64,000 nt of DNA from Polynucleobacter sp. 73C-SIWE (GCF_018882465.1 NZ_JACVOK010000001.1:372001-436000); one strand, 5' to 3'; positions 1-10,053 are shown, counted from the stretch's first letter. Notes: generated from the sequence alone by a model not told the origin. Program-made: numbers and translations.

Positions 1-1
1 T

Positions 2-166
2 GCAACAGTAAATGCAGGTCGCATTGCGGGCGCCCCTGGTGCCGGGATGATCATCAATTCATCTAGAGCTATTTTGTACGCAAGCACTGGCCATGATTTT
101 GCCCAGGCCGCAAGAGCAGTAGCGCAAAGCACGCGTGATGCACTCAGAGCTGCAGCTGCTAAATAA
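2..166 (+). CDS. pyrF: Orotidine 5'-phosphate decarboxylase, C-terminal fragment (window-edge partial)
   Basis: Reading from base 2 gives 54 codons up to TAA at 164-166. The residues include [20 protein letters not shown] followed by an alanine-rich helix. The 'SSRAILYAS' stretch is typical of the C-terminal barrel strand and phosphate-binding region of the longer (type 2) OMP decarboxylases, which convert OMP to UMP in the last step of pyrimidine synthesis. The start lies outside the window. The gene is convergent with mtgA, 26 bp apart, and I see no convincing hairpin between them. The family call rests on this short tail alone. Confidence 0.75.
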   Translation, partial: ATVNAGRIAGAPGAGMIINSSRAILYASTGHDFAQAARAVAQSTRDALRAAAAK

Positions 167-192
167 GCTAGCACCCTAATTTATTTGTCTCG

Positions 193-936
193 TTATTTAC
201 TATTTTTAGGCGTTGGGTAAGGCGCTAAAGCAACTCGATCCATATTTTCTAAGATGAAGTCTTGGCGAGTTGGAAAGTGAATATTAGACTTACGACAATA
301 CTGAGGTTTGTCAAAACACTTGGGTGACGGTAACGCGGAACCTAAAGCAGCAGCCTGATCGCGCCCCAATACTGCTGGAGTCGTTGCGTAATAATAATGA
401 GCTGCAGCACCAATACCAAAGATGCCCTCGCCCCACTCTACTGAATTGAGATAAATCTCAAATAAGCGCTCTTTGGAAAGCGTGAGCTCTAGAAGTCCAG
501 CAATCATGAACTCTTGACCTTTGCGCAAATAATTTTGTTCAGAAGAAAGAAATAGGTTTTTAGCCAGCTGCTGGGTAATAGTTGAACCACCACGCAATGC
601 AGTCTTAGAGCTACTTCCTGACTGAGCCTTTTGCTGATTCTTTTCCCAGGCTTTTTTCATATCCTCAATCCGAAAGCCTTTGTGCTGAAAAAAGATATCG
701 TCCTCGCTAACCAATACCGCGCGCTTGAGATTATTAGAAATTTGCTTATAAGGCGTCCACTCTGAATAAACCGGGCACGACCAATACCATGAACACAAAC
801 GCCAACGTTCAGCCCTTTGAAACGAAGTGCTAGCAGGATTAAACACAATCCATAGAGCAATCTGAAGCGCAAAGTAAATCTGCATTGCTAAAAAACCAGC
901 GAGCAGGCATTTAACTAAATAAGTGAGCCAACGCAT
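193..936 (-). CDS. mtgA: Monofunctional biosynthetic peptidoglycan transglycosylase
   Basis: This 247-residue GT51 glycosyltransferase polymerises lipid II into glycan strands on the periplasmic face of the inner membrane. A single N-terminal membrane anchor spans roughly residues 8-32. The catalytic-Glu motif is SEDDIFFQHKGF at about 77-88, and the second signature GGSTITQQLAKN lies at about 116-127. No transpeptidase domain follows, which separates it from class A PBPs. The length is normal for MtgA. The start is the ATG at 936. The gene lies 24 bp downstream of aroE on the same strand, a pairing I recall from many betaproteobacteria. Confidence 0.95.
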   Translation of the reverse strand: MRWLTYLVKCLLAGFLAMQIYFALQIALWIVFNPASTSFQRAERWRLCSWYWSCPVYSEWTPYKQISNNLKRAVLVSEDDIFFQHKGFRIEDMKKAWEKNQQKAQSGSSSKTALRGGSTITQQLAKNLFLSSEQNYLRKGQEFMIAGLLELTLSKERLFEIYLNSVEWGEGIFGIGAAAHYYYATTPAVLGRDQAAALGSALPSPKCFDKPQYCRKSNIHFPTRQDFILENMDRVALAPYPTPKNSK

Positions 937-960
937 CAGAAATTATACTTAGCAGGCAAG

Positions 961-1866
961 TTAACTACGGAGTTTAGCCAATACTGCGCGGGGATCAATC
1001 GCTGTGGCTAAAGCTTGACCTCGCCACAATAAGAAAGCATCAGCAGCCTGTTCTACCAACATGCCTAAGCCATCGCTCACGCGGGCACCCTTTTGCAAGG
1101 CCTGCTGCATAAAGGCGGTAGATTTTCCGTAAACCATATCGTATGCAAATGAACTCGGCACAAAAATATTAGCTGCAGCAGTGAGAGTCAATGGAGATTC
1201 GTCAACTAACCCAGCAGCCGTTGCATTAATCACTAAATCAAATGCATATGGAGTTCTTGCAGCATCTTCGAGCTGCGCCAACGCTCTAGACTCCAGCGCC
1301 ACTTCTTTTGTAGCCGCAAGGTCGGCAAATAACTTCACCAGCTCTTCGGCTTTTGAGCTTGATCGATTAGCAATCACCAAACACTTGGGAGATTGCTCTA
1401 GTAAAGGCCCAATCACGCCGCGGGCTGCGCCGCCAGATCCTAAGAGCAAAATTCTGGATTGCGCAATCGAAATTCCTTGGGCCAATAAATCACGCACCAG
1501 GCCTGCACCATCAGTATTGTCACCATAAATCTTGCCGTCTTTTATCCATAGTGTATTAACGGCTCCTGCCAACTGAGCACGCGCACTCAATACATCAGCA
1601 AACGCTTGTGCATCTAATTTAAACGGTACGGTGACATTCATCCCTTTGCCACCCGCAGCGAAGAAAGCTTTTGCCGCTATTACAAATGCATTGATATCAG
1701 GTTGTAAGCGGCCATAGTGCATTTTTTGCTTAGCTTGCTCTGCAAAGCGTTGATGAATAATAGGCGACTTACTATGGGCGATTGGATTACCAGCAACAGC
1801 GTAAACATCCACCCCAGAAAATACACTGGGATCAGTATGCAGATCGGCTGAGTTGGATGAATTCAT
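961..1866 (-). CDS. aroE: Shikimate dehydrogenase (NADP+)
   Basis: This 301-residue enzyme reduces 3-dehydroshikimate to shikimate in the aromatic amino-acid pathway. Visible motifs are the substrate-binding [15 protein letters not shown] near residue 27, NVTVPFK with the catalytic lysine near 77-83, NTDGAG with the catalytic Asp near 117, and the dinucleotide loop GSGGAARGV near 143. The C-terminal [14 protein letters not shown] is also typical. It sits between the TonB-like gene and mtgA in a same-strand run. AroQ, another step of this pathway, lies about 6 kb away at 7678. Confidence 0.96.
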   Translation of the reverse strand: MNSSNSADLHTDPSVFSGVDVYAVAGNPIAHSKSPIIHQRFAEQAKQKMHYGRLQPDINAFVIAAKAFFAAGGKGMNVTVPFKLDAQAFADVLSARAQLAGAVNTLWIKDGKIYGDNTDGAGLVRDLLAQGISIAQSRILLLGSGGAARGVIGPLLEQSPKCLVIANRSSSKAEELVKLFADLAATKEVALESRALAQLEDAARTPYAFDLVINATAAGLVDESPLTLTAAANIFVPSSFAYDMVYGKSTAFMQQALQKGARVSDGLGMLVEQAADAFLLWRGQALATAIDPRAVLAKLRS

Positions 1867-1908
1867 GATGACTACAGAATAAGCGAATTTACGAACTATT
1901 TTTCAAAA

Positions 1909-2775
1909 TTAATGGCGCAACTCTAGGCGATCAGCGCCATCCCGCGTGAACTCAAACGTAGAAATCCAATCCAGTACATCGATCTGATTGCGCATTTCCG
2001 AGGGAAAAGGCCCAAAGGGTGCAGAGGCGCGCACGATTGCGATCGCTTGACGATCCAATTCTGGATTGCCTGAACTGCGACCGATCGATAAGCCATCCTT
2101 ACCCTGAGCATTCGTAGTAATTCGTCCCTGAGCATCCACGCTGACCACAATCACTAGGCTGCCATACAAAGGACGGCCATTGGCGCGAGGAAAAAATGCA
2201 CTCCCATAAGCCTCAATTTTTTGACGCATCGCATCGTAGTAATGTGCAAATGTCACCGCTTTGGCACTAGTACCGGTTAAGACTTTACGGCGTGGTTCAC
2301 GACCATCAGCCTGCAAACGCTTGGCTAACTCAGCTTCAAGTGAATTGAGCTGAGGCGTCATTTTCTGATCATCCCCACTCTTGCGTCCACCTGAACGAGT
2401 CCGCTGCTCATCTAACTTTGCCAACATTTGCTTTTGCTGCTTTTCTAAAACCTCAAGACGAGCCTCTGCTCCTAAGCGAGCACGGTGTAATGCAGTTGCA
2501 TCTTGATTGCTTGTTTTGCCACCGCCCTGTAAATCTGCTTGCGCTAATTTATTAGCCTCTTTAGGTGGGGATTTATTGCTGGCATTGACCAAGACGACAC
2601 TTAAGGGGGTGTTCAGGCGACGATTCTCAATCTCCCCAAAACCCCAGCGTACCGATAAAAAAATTATATGGATAAGCAACGAAACACAAAGTGCCAAACG
2701 AAAAGGGTGGTGGCGCCAAGCAGTCTGAAGGTAAAGCACCGCTTTGTTCAATTTAGGCTGTACTACCATCTTCAT
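1909..2775 (-). CDS. TonB family protein (energy transducer, TonB C-terminal domain)
   Basis: The likely product is about 288 residues. A short cytoplasmic segment is followed by one membrane helix (FRLALCVSLLIHIIFLSV), a Gln/Lys/Arg-rich coiled or disordered linker, and a C-terminal TonB-like domain. That domain carries PELDRQAIAIVRASAPFGPF and ends in an aromatic strand (WISTFEF). It probably couples inner-membrane energy to an outer-membrane receptor, but no exbB, exbD or receptor is nearby. A GTG at 2835 would extend the protein 20 codons into the upstream exoribonuclease gene. I prefer the ATG at 2775 (another ATG is at 2769), which leaves a short overlap and suggests translational coupling. 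Confidence 0.82.
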   Translation of the reverse strand: MKMVVQPKLNKAVLYLQTAWRHHPFRLALCVSLLIHIIFLSVRWGFGEIENRRLNTPLSVVLVNASNKSPPKEANKLAQADLQGGGKTSNQDATALHRARLGAEARLEVLEKQQKQMLAKLDEQRTRSGGRKSGDDQKMTPQLNSLEAELAKRLQADGREPRRKVLTGTSAKAVTFAHYYDAMRQKIEAYGSAFFPRANGRPLYGSLVIVVSVDAQGRITTNAQGKDGLSIGRSSGNPELDRQAIAIVRASAPFGPFPSEMRNQIDVLDWISTFEFTRDGADRLELRH

Positions 2776-4756
2776 CTGCACTAGGCTCAGGCGCCTCAAG
2801 CTTGGCTTCAATTTCCAATACTCTGACAGCGACACTTAATTGCAATAAATCGACATCCGTTAAAACCACTTCAGCACGAGTCATGCGTGGATGGCTTGCT
2901 AATTCTGGAATCGGGAGATGCAGCGGTACCAACTCGAGTCGAGACATGCCTTCTTTTAAATGACGCACCTGTACATTCTTTGACTCACCATCTTGAGTAG
3001 CCCAACGCAGACACCAGTATTTTTCTAATCTGTCCTGGTATTCACCATAGGTTTGATAGGAAGATTCAAAGTCGGCTGCAATACCCATTAAAGCGGCATC
3101 ACGAGGCGGAAATGGCGCCACCATCTTTGCGGTCACACCATGCTTAGCCAAGGCAATCAGTTGCCATTGGTTTACTAAATCAGAGTAGCGGCGCAGTGGT
3201 GAGGTACACCATGCGTAGAAATCTAAACCCAAGCCTTCATGTGGGCCCGGGGTTGTTTGCATCCGAGTGCGCAATGGACCCCAACCCTTCTGCGTTCTGA
3301 ATAAACCAGGCAAACCATGATCAGCCAGGAGCTGACCAGAAGCGCTATTACAGAAAATCATCCACTCAGCAACAATCGTATCGAGAATAGAACCACGCTG
3401 ACGCGGAACAATCTCAACACGCTGTACTCCATTGACATCCTGAATCTGGAAATGAAAATCCCTCGCTAAAGCATTAGGATCAATAAGGCCTAACTGTTCG
3501 GCGCGAAGGCCATTAGCAACTCTTTTTTCTTGACGCGCTGCATGAAGATGCTTAGCAGCCTTCCATAAAATCGCGAGCTCTTGACGATAAGAATAATTGG
3601 CATCCTCATCCTGCAAACTCTCTTCGCTGACGAGATGCTCAATCTCCTCTAAGCGCAAATTGGCTGCCATGGGCACCATCTCGGCGCGCATTTGCAAGGA
3701 ATCTCTATTTACAAGCCCCTCGTCATCAATATCCACATAGATCGACAAGGCTGGCCTAGGCGCACCCTCATCCAAAGAAAATTGCTCAATGACTGAGTCC
3801 GGCAACATAGTGATTTTGTCGCCGGGGAAATACACGGTAGACATGCGAGCACGCGCTACTTGATCCAAAGGATCATCTTTAGCGATCGCTAAACCAGGAG
3901 CAGCAATATGAATACCAATGCGATGACCACCGCCCTCTAAATCTGTCACCGATAAAGCGTCGTCTATCTCCGTTGTACCTGCGTCATCAATTGAGAAGGC
4001 TTTTACGTCCGCAAGCGGTAACTCTGCAATGGCAGCGGTATAGGCAGCTTGATCAACCCCAACACTTTGACTATGTGTCGCACCATTTGGGAAATGTGCC
4101 TTGAGAAACATTCCTTGGTGATACGCCAGAGGTGAATCAATTGCGCCACACCGAATCATTAACTGCGCAGGAGACTCCCCGGTCTCAGTGCACGCAGCCA
4201 TTAAAGCTTTATAGGCATTAGTATTTTTATCGGGTGAAAACAATAACTGCTGAGCAGATGATTTGAGTGCTTCCGGGAAAGCACCAGCAACCAATTCTTG
4301 TTGCCATGCGGACTGCTGTTCGAGCTCTTTTTGTTTACGCTCAAGCGCAGCTAAACCCGCCTGTAATTGTTCCAGTGGCGCCCTCTGAAAACGACCGCGG
4401 CCCTTACGACGGAAAAATACTGGGGCTCCTTGCAAAGCAATCCCCAAGGAAACTTGCTGTGGAATAGTCGCTTGCGCACCAAAGTACTCATGAGAAACAT
4501 CGACTAGACCAAACTCTTCTTCAGGAGCGCAATCCCACAGCAATTGCAAATCGATGTCTTTGGATAGAGCAGTAGCCTCATCCATTACAGCTTGAGCTTG
4601 CGGCTTGTCAAAGCGCAACCAAACTTCTTTAGCTTTGAGCTTGATCTTTTTTCCAGAAAGACTAGTCGCCTGCCAAGACTCAGCGTCACCCGAGCCTGAT
4701 CCAGACTGCACTGTGGCAATCTTGATATCGCCACCTTCTTCATATAAAAGATTCAT
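2753..4756 (-). CDS. RNB-domain exoribonuclease (RNase II/R family)
   Basis: This 667-residue 3'-5' exoribonuclease carries the RNB catalytic motif at about 256-270, IDDAGTTEIDDALSV, whose clustered aspartates bind the catalytic Mg2+. Further conserved RNB blocks are YFPGDKITMLP and the C-terminal SPLRRYSDLVNQWQL. The N-terminal 230 residues do not show an obvious cold-shock motif; they hold a helical Gln/Glu/Lys-rich segment instead. This resembles the RNB variant found in many betaproteobacteria rather than enterobacterial Rnr. It starts 2 bp below the SDR gene stop and overlaps the TonB-like gene, so co-transcription is likely. Confidence 0.88.
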   Translation of the reverse strand: MNLLYEEGGDIKIATVQSGSGSGDAESWQATSLSGKKIKLKAKEVWLRFDKPQAQAVMDEATALSKDIDLQLLWDCAPEEEFGLVDVSHEYFGAQATIPQQVSLGIALQGAPVFFRRKGRGRFQRAPLEQLQAGLAALERKQKELEQQSAWQQELVAGAFPEALKSSAQQLLFSPDKNTNAYKALMAACTETGESPAQLMIRCGAIDSPLAYHQGMFLKAHFPNGATHSQSVGVDQAAYTAAIAELPLADVKAFSIDDAGTTEIDDALSVTDLEGGGHRIGIHIAAPGLAIAKDDPLDQVARARMSTVYFPGDKITMLPDSVIEQFSLDEGAPRPALSIYVDIDDEGLVNRDSLQMRAEMVPMAANLRLEEIEHLVSEESLQDEDANYSYRQELAILWKAAKHLHAARQEKRVANGLRAEQLGLIDPNALARDFHFQIQDVNGVQRVEIVPRQRGSILDTIVAEWMIFCNSASGQLLADHGLPGLFRTQKGWGPLRTRMQTTPGPHEGLGLDFYAWCTSPLRRYSDLVNQWQLIALAKHGVTAKMVAPFPPRDAALMGIAADFESSYQTYGEYQDRLEKYWCLRWATQDGESKNVQVRHLKEGMSRLELVPLHLPIPELASHPRMTRAEVVLTDVDLLQLSVAVRVLEIEAKLEAPEPSADEDGSTA

Positions 4757-4758
4757 GC

Positions 4759-5493
4759 TTAGAGAGAGATTCCGCCGCTAGCCTCTAAAGCAACGCCATT
4801 GATATAACTAGCCTCATCACTAGCTAAGAATAGATACACATTAGCCATTTCTTCTGGGGTGCCAAGGCGCCCAAGCCAACTCCGCCTCTCAATATCTTGC
4901 AAAATATTTTCGGGCATTGCTTTCACCATCTCGGTTGCAATAAATCCGGGGCATACCGCATTTACACGAATACCTTTAGGCCCAAGCTCACGCGCCCAAG
5001 TCTTGGTAAAGCCAATGACGCCAAACTTAGTCGCAGAGTAATTGGTCTGGCCAAAGTTACCGTACAGACCAACAACACTGGAGGCATTCACAATTGCACC
5101 AGACTTAGCTTCTAACATATGCGGAACAATTAACTGCGTGCAGTTAAATACGCCTTTCAAATTGACATCAATCACCGTATCAAACTGAGCCTCTGTCATC
5201 TTCACTAAACGGGCATCTTGTGTAATACCGGCGTTATTAATCAAGATATCGATATGGCCATGCTTTTGCATCACTTGATCCACAACTGCCTGAATACTAG
5301 CGCGATCGGTCACATTCATGGCATATGCTTCTGCATTCGGAATTTGTGCAGCAGCCCCTTTTACAGACTCTAGATTCATATCAGCAATGATCACAATTGC
5401 GCCCTCCTGGGCAAAGCGTTGGGCAGTAGCAAAGCCAATCCCTTTTGCGGCGCCCGTGATGATTGCTACCTTATCTTTTAATCTATTACCCAT
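4759..5493 (-). CDS. Short-chain dehydrogenase/reductase, FabG-like
   Basis: This 244-residue classical SDR has the NAD(P)-binding GAAKGIG motif near residues 15-21, NNAG near 85, the catalytic Ser in ASSVVG and the YSATK pair near 152-156. PGFIATEM after the active site is characteristic of FabG and PhaB-type 3-oxoacyl reductases. The likely role is NADPH reduction of a 3-oxoacyl thioester. Whether the carrier is ACP (FabG) or CoA (acetoacetyl-CoA reductase) cannot be told from sequence alone, and no other fab or pha gene is adjacent. It is 2 bp upstream of the exoribonuclease gene and 40 bp downstream of mpl. Confidence 0.88.
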   Translation of the reverse strand: MGNRLKDKVAIITGAAKGIGFATAQRFAQEGAIVIIADMNLESVKGAAAQIPNAEAYAMNVTDRASIQAVVDQVMQKHGHIDILINNAGITQDARLVKMTEAQFDTVIDVNLKGVFNCTQLIVPHMLEAKSGAIVNASSVVGLYGNFGQTNYSATKFGVIGFTKTWARELGPKGIRVNAVCPGFIATEMVKAMPENILQDIERRSWLGRLGTPEEMANVYLFLASDEASYINGVALEASGGISL

Positions 5494-5533
5494 GATTTAC
5501 TCTCTGTATTTAGATTGATCCTGATCGCGCCTG

Positions 5534-6931
5534 TTAAACAGTAATCGCTTTTAATAATTTTTGATGCACTCCGCCAAATCCACCGTTACTCATAACCAAA
5601 ATATGATCGCCAGGTCTTGCTTCTTTTGCAACTGCATTGACTAAGGCATCCAGATCATCAAAAGCTTGCGCCTTACCTTGCTCTTTTGCGTTGAGTGGAG
5701 ATAAAACCTCCGCCAAATCCCAGCCTAGAGACTCTTTACCCGTATTGGCACCATAAGCAAAAACGACATCGGCTTGACTTAGGCTACCAGGAAGCTGAGC
5801 CTTCATGACACCCAGCTTCATCGTATTGGAACGAGGCTCCAATACTGCCAGAATGCGCGCTTTGCCAACGCGACGGCGTAAACCATCTACCGTGGTTGTA
5901 ATAGCGGTTGGATGATGTGCAAAATCGTCATAGACAGTAATGTCATTTGCAACACCAATTGTTTCAAGACGTCGTTTGACATTTTTAAATTCGGCTAAAG
6001 CGCGTGCAGAATCTGCTGGTGAAATACCGATGTGATTAGCTGATGCAATGGCTGCTAATGCATTGAGTTGATTGTGTCGACCCATCACCCCAGAGTCCAT
6101 AGCCCAAGTTACTTTGGCGACTTCTTTGCCGGACTGACACACAATAAATCCATCACCATCTTGAGAAATGAATGACCACTCGTTGCTAGACTCATGACCA
6201 AAATGCTCTACTGGTGCCCAGGCGCCTCTGGTAATTACATTTGCGAGTGCTGGCTCTTCGCCATTCACCACCAGTAACCCATCGCCAGGAACGGTACGAA
6301 CCAAATGGTGAAACTGGGTTTCAATGGCGGCTAGATCAGCAAAGATATCCGCATGATCAAACTCCAAATTATTTAATAAAGCGGTGCGCGGTCTGTAGTG
6401 AACAAACTTACTTCGCTTATCAAAGAAAGCTGTGTCATATTCATCAGCCTCGATCACAAAGTATTTACTCTCGCCCAGACGTGCAGAGACTGTGAAATTG
6501 AGCGGCACTCCACCAATTAAATATCCCGGCTTGTAGCCATTAAATTCAAGGATCCAAGTAAGCATAGCGGATGTAGTTGTCTTGCCATGTGTACCAGCCA
6601 CCGCTAAAACATGTCTGCCATATAAAACTTGTTCGCCGAGCCACTGGGGACCAGATATATAAGGGAGTCCCTGGTTAAGGATGGCTTCCATTAGGGGATT
6701 ACCGCGAGAAACTACATTGCCGATCACAAATAAATCAGGCATCGTCTCAAACTGCAATAATTGATCCGGTGAAAATCCTTCAATCAATTCGATGCCTTGA
6801 GCCTCGAGTTGAATACTCATTGGTGGATACACGTTAGCATCACAACCAGTTACACGATGCCCGGCTTGCCGAGCAATTGCGGCAATGCCGCCCATGAAAG
6901 TACCGCAGATGCCCAAGATATGTATATGCAT
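5534..6931 (-). CDS. mpl: UDP-N-acetylmuramate:L-alanyl-gamma-D-glutamyl-meso-diaminopimelate ligase
   Basis: This 465-residue Mur ligase attaches recycled murein tripeptide to UDP-MurNAc in the cytosol, short-cutting de novo synthesis. It begins MHIHILGICGTFMGG, which is distinctive for Mpl rather than MurC, and has the ATP loop [11 protein letters not shown] near 113-123. The central EADEYDTAFFDKRSKF and the YDDFAHHPTAI near 335-345 are also Mpl hallmarks. With ampD (17894) it indicates an active cell-wall recycling route. It is divergent from the TlpA-like gene with only 26 bp between the two start codons, so their promoters must overlap neighbouring coding sequence. Confidence 0.96.
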   Translation of the reverse strand: MHIHILGICGTFMGGIAAIARQAGHRVTGCDANVYPPMSIQLEAQGIELIEGFSPDQLLQFETMPDLFVIGNVVSRGNPLMEAILNQGLPYISGPQWLGEQVLYGRHVLAVAGTHGKTTTSAMLTWILEFNGYKPGYLIGGVPLNFTVSARLGESKYFVIEADEYDTAFFDKRSKFVHYRPRTALLNNLEFDHADIFADLAAIETQFHHLVRTVPGDGLLVVNGEEPALANVITRGAWAPVEHFGHESSNEWSFISQDGDGFIVCQSGKEVAKVTWAMDSGVMGRHNQLNALAAIASANHIGISPADSARALAEFKNVKRRLETIGVANDITVYDDFAHHPTAITTTVDGLRRRVGKARILAVLEPRSNTMKLGVMKAQLPGSLSQADVVFAYGANTGKESLGWDLAEVLSPLNAKEQGKAQAFDDLDALVNAVAKEARPGDHILVMSNGGFGGVHQKLLKAITV

Positions 6932-6957
6932 CTACGAATTTTAGCGAAGGAGTTGCA

Positions 6958-7485
6958 ATGAACCGAAGACAATTACTCACCATCTGCGGAATTAGCCTCA
7001 TTGCCTTGCTCGGTGGCGTCTTTACTTCACAATGGATTTCCAAAACCGGCCTAGCTAGTGATCCTTCAGTAAAAGCCTTTTTTGCCAATCCTTGGCAAAC
7101 TCCAGATGGAAAACCTGTCAATTCAGCCGAATGGCAAGGAAAAGTCCTAGTGGTGAACTTTTGGGCCTCTTGGTGCCCTCCATGCGTGGAAGAAATGCCG
7201 ACTTTAGACCTGCTTTCACAAGAGTACTTGCAACAAAATGTCTTATTTGTCGGTATCGGTATCGATTCTCCATCTAATATTCGTGAATTTCTGAAAAGCA
7301 CCCCTGTTTCATATCTAATCCTCATTGGCGGACTTGAAGGAAGTAATCTATCCAAGCAAATGGGCAATACCCAAGGTGCCCTGCCTTATACGGTCATTAT
7401 TGATGCTAAAGGTAAATCAACTTACACAAAATTAGGGAAGATAAGCGAAGATGAGCTCAGAAAGGCCATTAAAGCTGCTTTATAA
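6958..7485 (+). CDS. TlpA-family membrane-anchored thioredoxin-like protein
   Basis: The product is 175 residues. An uncleaved-looking N-terminal hydrophobic segment (about 6-28) precedes a periplasmic thioredoxin fold with the redox motif WASWCPPCVEEMP near residues 71-83 and a cis-Pro region ALPYTVIIDAKG near 141-152. It probably acts as a periplasmic thiol:disulfide reductant, for example in cytochrome c maturation; a CcsA-like gene is at 18716 but not in the same operon. A good ribosome-binding site (AAGGAG) sits 5 bp before the ATG. The exact substrate cannot be inferred. Confidence 0.87.
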   Translation: MNRRQLLTICGISLIALLGGVFTSQWISKTGLASDPSVKAFFANPWQTPDGKPVNSAEWQGKVLVVNFWASWCPPCVEEMPTLDLLSQEYLQQNVLFVGIGIDSPSNIREFLKSTPVSYLILIGGLEGSNLSKQMGNTQGALPYTVIIDAKGKSTYTKLGKISEDELRKAIKAAL

Positions 7486-7534
7486 GTAATTTTATTAATT
7501 TTTGAAGATGCTGACATTCCCCCTTAATGCACAA

Positions 7535-7557
7535 AAATGAGGCAATAAGCCTCATTT
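7535..7557 (+). terminator. Putative rho-independent terminator after the TlpA-like gene
   Basis: A 9-bp perfect stem (AAATGAGGC / GCCTCATTT) with a 5-nt AATAA loop starts about 50 bp after the stop codon. The 3' T-tract is short and interrupted (TTTCTT). The opposite strand reads into TTTTTG, so the element could act in either direction, but only the plus strand has an upstream gene. Confidence 0.55.
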
Positions 7558-7614
7558 CTTCCAAAAAACTTGGCTCAAGAATCCTCAAAATTCCCTTTTT
7601 CACTATTTTGAGCG

Positions 7615-7630
7615 GGTATACTGCTGATAT
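7615..7630 (+). promoter_or_regulatory. Possible promoter region for aroQ-accB-accC
   Basis: In the 192-bp gap before aroQ two AT-rich hexamers occur, TATACT (7617-7622) and TATAGC (7628-7633). The second is preceded by TGA, resembling an extended -10 element. No good -35 match is visible at the right distance, so this is only a plausible location for the operon promoter. Confidence 0.3.
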
Positions 7631-7677
7631 AGCATGTGAAGCAATTAACATCTAACTGCCTTTAAAAACAGGGATCT

Positions 7678-8127
7678 ATGTCGAAAAAAGCTTCAATTCT
7701 CGTAATTCAGGGTCCAAATCTCAACCTGCTAGGTACACGTGAACCAGAGGTTTATGGGAAAACTACCCTGGCAGATATTCATCAGAGGCTAGAAGATCTG
7801 GCTAAAGCCCAAGCGGTAGAGCTGAGCACTTACCAAAGCAATCATGAGGGCGAGCTAATCGACCGCATTCAAAAGGCCAAACTAGAAGGGGTTGATTTCA
7901 TCATCATTAATCCAGGTGCATTTACCCACACTAGCGTAGCTTTGCGTGATGTTTTGGCTGGGGTTGCCATCCCTTTTGTGGAAATCCATTTATCCAATAT
8001 TCATCAGCGAGAAGAATTCCGCAAACACTCATACCTATCTGACATTGCAACCGGGGTGATTTGTGGCCTAGGTGCGATTGGTTATGAATTAGCCCTGCAG
8101 GCAGCAGTTGCCCGCTTAAACAAATAA
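7678..8127 (+). CDS. aroQ: 3-dehydroquinate dehydratase, type II
   Basis: This 149-residue type II dehydroquinase dehydrates 3-dehydroquinate to 3-dehydroshikimate and forms a dodecamer. The N-terminal signature is [20 protein letters not shown], with the flexible-lid Arg and catalytic Tyr (YG). [11 protein letters not shown] near 60 and [16 protein letters not shown]-like sequence near 81-95 follow, then the catalytic [12 protein letters not shown] near 105-116. The length matches the family. It is the first gene of a plus-strand run aroQ-accB-accC, an arrangement common in gamma- and betaproteobacteria. Confidence 0.97.
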   Translation: MSKKASILVIQGPNLNLLGTREPEVYGKTTLADIHQRLEDLAKAQAVELSTYQSNHEGELIDRIQKAKLEGVDFIIINPGAFTHTSVALRDVLAGVAIPFVEIHLSNIHQREEFRKHSYLSDIATGVICGLGAIGYELALQAAVARLNK

Positions 8128-8163
8128 ATCTATTTAAAGAATTACAAGAGAGGAAGCACTCGC

Positions 8164-8628
8164 ATGGATCTGAGAAAACTAAAAACCTTAATCGACCTAG
8201 TTTCTGAATCAGGCATTTCAGAGTTAGAGGTTAACGAAGGTGAAGACCGTGTACGTATCGTGAACTCTGGCTCTGCGATCCCTACTGGACAAGTCGTTTA
8301 TGCAAATCCTGCGCCTGCTCCAGCCGTGCAAGCTGCTCCTCCAGCTGCCCCTGCACCAGTAGCGCCAGTAGCAGAAGTTCCTGCTGCCGAAACTGGTTTT
8401 GTTGCTCGCTCCCCAATGGTAGGCACTTTCTACCGCGCTCCAAATCCAGAGTCTCCAAACTTCGTCAACATTGGTGATACTGTCAAAGTAGGTCAAACAC
8501 TTTGCATCATCGAAGCGATGAAATTGCTCAATGAGATTGAGTCAGAGCATGCTGGTGTAGTGAAAGAGATTCTTTGTGAAAACGGTCAAGGTGTTGAATT
8601 TGATCAGCCACTGTTCATCATCGCTTAA
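8164..8628 (+). CDS. accB: Biotin carboxyl carrier protein of acetyl-CoA carboxylase
   Basis: The product is 154 residues. An N-terminal helical domain ([17 protein letters not shown]) is followed by an Ala/Pro-rich mobile linker at about 45-80 and a C-terminal biotinyl domain. The biotin-accepting lysine is in [12 protein letters not shown] near residues 117-128. The 'thumb' segment [16 protein letters not shown] is present, as expected for bacterial AccB. It carries the carboxyl group between AccC and the AccA/AccD transferase. The gene lies 36 bp after aroQ, with accC 44 bp downstream. Confidence 0.97.
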   Translation: MDLRKLKTLIDLVSESGISELEVNEGEDRVRIVNSGSAIPTGQVVYANPAPAPAVQAAPPAAPAPVAPVAEVPAAETGFVARSPMVGTFYRAPNPESPNFVNIGDTVKVGQTLCIIEAMKLLNEIESEHAGVVKEILCENGQGVEFDQPLFIIA

Positions 8629-8672
8629 TTCATTAAGCCCTCTAATCCATTACTACCTAACTTAGAGCCGAC

Positions 8673-10037
8673 ATGTTCGATAAGATTCTGATCGCCAATC
8701 GGGGAGAAATTGCTCTCCGTATCCAACGCGCATGCCGCGAGTTGGGAATTAAAACTGTCGTGGTGTATTCCACTGCAGACAAAGAAGCAAAGTATGTGAA
8801 GCTAGCCGATGAAGCCGTCTGCATTGGTCCAGCACCTTCCCCGCTAAGCTATCTCAACATGCCTGCAATTATCTCTGCGGCTGAAGTAACTGATGCCGAA
8901 GCCATTCACCCCGGTTACGGCTTTCTTTCTGAGAACGCTGACTTTGCCGAACGCGTTGAGAAATCTGGCTTTGCCTTCATAGGACCAACTGCAGCATCGA
9001 TTCGCCTCATGGGTGACAAAGTATCGGCAAAACGCGCCATGATTAAAGCCGGTGTTCCGTGTGTCCCTGGATCTGAAGGTGCCTTACCCGATAACCCAAA
9101 AGAAATTATTGCCACTGCAAAAAAAGTAGGTTACCCAGTTATCATTAAAGCTGCTGGTGGTGGTGGTGGACGAGGCATGCGGGTTGTTCATACTGAGGCA
9201 GCGCTGATTAATGCTGTCAATATGACAAAGGAAGAGGCTGGTCGCGCCTTTGGCAATCCAGAGGTGTACATGGAGAAGTTTTTAGAAAAACCTCGCCACG
9301 TTGAGATTCAAATTCTGGCTGATACGCATGGCAATGCGATTTGGCTTGGCGAACGTGATTGCTCCATGCAACGCCGCCATCAAAAAGTGATTGAGGAAGC
9401 TCCAGCACCCGGTATTGATCGTCGCTTGATCGCCAAAATTGGTGAGCGCTGCGCAGAAGCCTGCCGAAAAATTGGTTACCGCGGTGCAGGTACGTTTGAG
9501 TTCCTCTACGAAAACAATGAATTCTTCTTTATTGAGATGAATACCCGCGTTCAAGTTGAACATCCAGTGACTGAAATGATTACTGGCGTAGATATCGTTC
9601 AAGAGCAGATTCGAATTGCATCTGGTCTCAAATTATCCTACCGTCAAAAAGATATTGTGTTCCGTGGCCATGCCATTGAATGCCGTCTGAATGCTGAAGA
9701 TCCTTTCAAGTTCACACCAAGTCCTGGGAAAATTGGCTCATTCCACATGCCAGGTGGTCCCGGAATTCGTGTCGACTCTCATGCCTATAGCGGTTATGTA
9801 GTTCCTTCTAACTATGATTCCATGATTGGGAAATTAATTTCTTATGGCAATACTCGCGAACAAGCGATCCGCCGTATGCAAATTGCCCTATCGGAGATGG
9901 TGATTGATGGCATTACTACCAACGTACCCTTGCACCGTGAATTAATGCTAGATCCCAACTTCATGGAAGGTGGCACTAGCATTCACTATCTGGAGCATCG
10001 CCTAGAAGAGCAAGCCGCAAGTCGCGGAAAACCTTAA
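8673..10037 (+). CDS. accC: Biotin carboxylase subunit of acetyl-CoA carboxylase
   Basis: This 454-residue ATP-grasp enzyme carboxylates the biotin on AccB, the first half of the committed step of fatty-acid synthesis. Visible features are the N-terminal [20 protein letters not shown], the glycine-rich ATP loop [12 protein letters not shown] near 158-170, the [18 protein letters not shown] block, and [18 protein letters not shown] near 288-305. The length is typical for AccC. It is coupled to accB upstream, and prmA follows after 16 bp. Confidence 0.97.
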   Translation: MFDKILIANRGEIALRIQRACRELGIKTVVVYSTADKEAKYVKLADEAVCIGPAPSPLSYLNMPAIISAAEVTDAEAIHPGYGFLSENADFAERVEKSGFAFIGPTAASIRLMGDKVSAKRAMIKAGVPCVPGSEGALPDNPKEIIATAKKVGYPVIIKAAGGGGGRGMRVVHTEAALINAVNMTKEEAGRAFGNPEVYMEKFLEKPRHVEIQILADTHGNAIWLGERDCSMQRRHQKVIEEAPAPGIDRRLIAKIGERCAEACRKIGYRGAGTFEFLYENNEFFFIEMNTRVQVEHPVTEMITGVDIVQEQIRIASGLKLSYRQKDIVFRGHAIECRLNAEDPFKFTPSPGKIGSFHMPGGPGIRVDSHAYSGYVVPSNYDSMIGKLISYGNTREQAIRRMQIALSEMVIDGITTNVPLHRELMLDPNFMEGGTSIHYLEHRLEEQAASRGKP

Positions 10038-10053
10038 TTAATGCGAGTGCCTT

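Noticed and set aside
2776-2835. Longer TonB-family start at the GTG 2835
   Set aside because: The extra 20 codons lie wholly inside the exoribonuclease gene in another frame and add no conserved feature.
6840-7367. A 175-codon minus-strand frame opposite the TlpA-like gene
   Set aside because: It covers the clear thioredoxin coding sequence and the divergent mpl start. Its translation has no family features and reads as an antisense shadow.
7486-7677. Gap before aroQ as a riboswitch or small RNA
   Set aside because: Only a simple terminator-like stem and AT-rich hexamers are visible; no multi-helix pattern of a known riboswitch was recognised.
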